Source of the DNA: Linepithema humile
Taxonomy: Eukaryota; Arthropoda; Insecta; Hymenoptera; Formicidae
DNA: 64,000 bases
Direction of reading: 5' to 3'
Assembly: GCF_040581485.1 (NCBI RefSeq)
Contig: NC_090132.1
Span: 18,409,411 to 18,473,410 of the forward strand
Of the stretch, positions 61,913 through 64,000 are shown piece by piece. Made by a program: the position numbers and the translations under genes. Within the stretch, counting starts at the first letter, position 1; every line of letters begins with the position of its first letter. Under the pieces are notes generated by a model, which saw only the letters and a program-made list of their open reading frames with translations, was not told where the DNA came from and searched no databases.

Positions 61913-64000
61913 GTACTAGATAATACTAAGAACCCTAAATATATGTTTTGTGCCATTATATTATTAAAATATTACAGCAAATATTAATATTACATGTCAG
62001 TTAAATATTATTGTATTTATTTCAACAGGCATGCAATCAAAGGTTGAAAATACAGATATAGCAGAAGATGAAATTTCTTTAGAGAGTGAGAGAAACACAT
62101 GGAGACTGATATATTGTCTTTATCAAAACCGTATAACTAATGCTAACACACCTACTCAAATGGAACACGACGGATATGTCAATAATTACATCTCTGAAAA
62201 AGATGTTATAGAAAATTTTTATAAGTCTGAAAACTATATCAGGGAATATCAGTTGATTATTGATTGGTTAGAAAAGAATGCTCTGGATCAGGCAAACAAA
62301 CATCCATCTATAGAGCTTTTCACTGACAAGACAGTAGCTTGGGAAAATACAATCCATCAATTGCAGAATCCACACTTAGGAATTGCATTTACTTCATCCA
62401 GACCATTAGTATCATCTCTTGATCCTGATGCACCGATACGAGAGGGTAAACCATTGCACGATCTAGATAGAGAAGATGATGCCAGACTTGAAAAAAGAAT
62501 GTTTATAGAGGTATGTATAGACTACATATTTGCTTTTAATTAAAATTGCTCTAATTTATATAAATTGTTCATAAATGTAAGATAAACGTGATTTAAAAGA
62601 AAATAAAATAGAATTGTATCATATTTTAAGAAGATTTTTCTCTATCAAAGGTACGTTGTGGACGTCTTCAGAAAGCGCAAGCATTAGCTATACATTGTGG
62701 TCAATTTTGGAGAGCTGCGGGCTTATTAGGATGGATTCCTCATCATGATCCAAATTATAATAATCCATTAACAGACACTAAATTACCAATTGAAGGAAAT
62801 CCTAACAGGAGTCTTTGGAAGTTATGTGCTTGGGAATTATCTCAAGATAAACGCATAGGTAAATATTTCATTAACAAATTATTTCATAGAATATTTTGTT
62901 TTTTATAACATCTTTTTCAGAGATGTAGTTATTGATATATCCGTCGTGTTCCATTTGAGTAGGTGTGTTAGCATTAGTTATACGGTTTTGATAAAGACAA
63001 TATATCAGTCTCCGTGTGTTTCTCTCACTCTCTAAAGAAATTTCATCTTCTGCTATATCTGTATTTTCAACTTTTAATTGCAAAATTATTTTTAAATCTT
63101 CTAAGGAAATTATTAAGATCTATAATCAACACTAATTTTTCTCAGGAAACATTTATTTTTTGTACTTATTTATATGATTATAATTTATGTATTGTATTTG
63201 TAAATGATATGAATATTTTCCAGGTGTATTTTATCGTGCCATATATGCAAGTCTTTGTGGCAATGTCCAACAACTACTACAAACAGCAGTATCTTGGCAA
63301 GACGCATTATGGGCATATGTGAAAACCCTTTTAGACATTAAAGTTGAATCGGCATTGTTAACGATGGCAAAAGTTTATACAAATATGCCAGAAGAATATT
63401 GGAAGAATGAAATCACATTGGAAGATGCGTTTAAAGAGCTGCATGCGTCAAAAAATCCAAAAATACGTGCCCAATCTAACAATCCTGATCAATTAATACA
63501 AAAATATATAATATTAGATCAGATACCAAAGTTAATGGAAGAGATTGACAGTATGCTAGATAGTGGAAGCTGTGACTCTCAATTTCTCAGGTTTCTGGCA
63601 CATCTGATATTATTTTTCAGACAAATCGGGAAAAGTACAAAAGATAAAGTAGAAGACAAAATATTGTTGGCCTATGTTCGGGTTCTAATTCAAATGGGCG
63701 ATCCAACTTTAATTGCATTTTATACGGCTACGCTGCCTCAGGAGGACCAAATAACGAACTACGCCTCTTATTTAGAGAATGTTACAGAACACGAACAACG
63801 TAAGAAGTCTTTACGTGCAGCGGAAGATGCAAACTTGAATGTAGAAGCTATTACAAAATTAGTAGTGGAGAATATACGCAAGAAAAATATAGGAATTGAT
63901 CGATCAGATCTAAAAGGAACCATCACCGATGCAGATATGGAAAAGATCGATGCATTGGACTGGCTGATCTTCTATCAAAGTCAGAGAGAGGAAGCTTTAT
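61405..64000 (+). CDS. Nup107: Nuclear pore complex protein Nup107 (5' part, runs off the window)
   Basis: A scaffold subunit of the Y-shaped Nup107-160 complex, needed for pore assembly and, in animals, kinetochore function. Exons: 61405-61912, 62029-62510, 62651-62858 and 63224 to the end; phases 1, 0 and 1 all match, giving about 658 residues here against 925 in the human protein. Family signatures: SRPLVSSLDPDAPIR with DLDRED (about 294-319), CGQFWRAAGLLGW (346-358), and IEGNPNRSLWKLCAW, followed by the helical Nup84/Nup107 domain. The N-terminal ~80 residues are disordered and Ser/Arg-rich. A half MITE lies just upstream, and intron 3 contains an inverted copy of part of exon 2. The start is the first ATG of the open exon. 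The rest of the gene lies to the right of the window. Confidence 0.95.
62029..62510 (+). CDS. Nup107: Nup107 exon 2
   Basis: Acceptor TTTCAACAG, donor GTATGT. Holds WRLIYCLYQNRI, the LDPDAPIR motif and DLDRED. Its first ~183 bases (from 62032) are the source of the inverted copy in intron 3. Confidence 0.92.
62651..62858 (+). CDS. Nup107: Nup107 exon 3
   Basis: Acceptor CTATCAAAG, donor GTAAAT. Holds CGQFWRAAGLLGW and EGNPNRSLWK. It lies in the loop between exon 2 and the inverted copy. Confidence 0.9.
62899..63082 (-). pseudogene. Nup107: Inverted partial copy of Nup107 exon 2 within intron 3
   Basis: The minus strand reproduces exon 2 bases 62032-62214 with six differences in about 183, all transitions. 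The changes alter Ser to Leu, Trp to Arg, Val to Ile and Glu to Lys, plus two silent ones; no stop is introduced. It covers residues about 171-231 and lacks a start, splice sites in its own orientation and the rest of the gene, so it is not expected to encode a protein. It pairs with exon 2 in the primary transcript. Confidence 0.92.
63224..64000 (+). CDS. Nup107: Nup107 exon 4 (incomplete)
   Basis: Acceptor ATTTTCCAG; starts GVFYRAIYASLCGN. Open to the end of the window with no stop or donor needed, through the helical Nup107 domain (WEDAL-type SWQDALWAYVK segment and following helices). Confidence 0.9.

Noticed and set aside
62871..63083. Minus-strand open frame inside Nup107 intron 3 as an independent gene
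   Set aside because: It is an inverted fragment of Nup107 exon 2, with no start, splice sites or continuation of its own.

Overview
The window reads as nuclear DNA of an insect, most likely a hymenopteran and plausibly an ant. AT-rich stretches alternate with CpG-rich islands, genes have small introns with GT/AG borders, simple repeats are frequent, and short inverted-repeat (MITE-like) elements are scattered through it. The lineage is inferred from general character, not from any diagnostic gene. Four protein-coding genes can be supported: (1) a paired-class homeobox transcription factor on the minus strand (36702 down to 23616, four exons, 296 aa); (2) a PRCC orthologue on the plus strand (49834-51314, three exons, 440 aa); (3) a HAUS1-like augmin subunit on the minus strand (52404-51469, two exons, 262 aa), convergent with PRCC; (4) the first ~658 residues of the nucleoporin Nup107 on the plus strand (61405 to beyond the window end).

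Layout: 1-23.35 kb has no recognisable gene. It is a mosaic of CpG-rich islands and AT-rich DNA downstream of the homeobox gene, and probably regulatory or intergenic. 23.6-36.7 kb is the homeobox gene, whose introns hold a ~217-bp near-perfect hairpin. 37.1-49.8 kb is again gene-poor, with simple repeats, G-runs, a duplicated TATA-containing module and possible gene remnants. 49.8-52.4 kb is a compact housekeeping pair (PRCC/HAUS1) with probably overlapping 3' ends. 52.7-61.3 kb is a repeat-rich accessory stretch: a palindromic MITE carrying a second, Harbinger-like MITE, a tandem duplication with exon-like blocks, a foldback hairpin, a piggyBac-like MITE, a 71-bp minisatellite, and a partial MITE just upstream of Nup107. 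61.4-64.0 kb is Nup107.

The four genes do not form one pathway. The homeobox gene is a developmental regulator sitting in a desert. PRCC (mRNA-processing associated), HAUS1 (spindle augmin) and Nup107 (nuclear pore scaffold) are unrelated housekeeping genes. No single new multi-gene system stands out. The most unusual structure is inside Nup107: intron 3 contains an inverted, ~97% identical copy of the 5' part of exon 2, so the primary transcript can form a long duplex enclosing exon 3. The second is the 55.3-57.3 kb duplication, where exon-like blocks are almost identical while the intervening intron-like sequence has diverged strongly.
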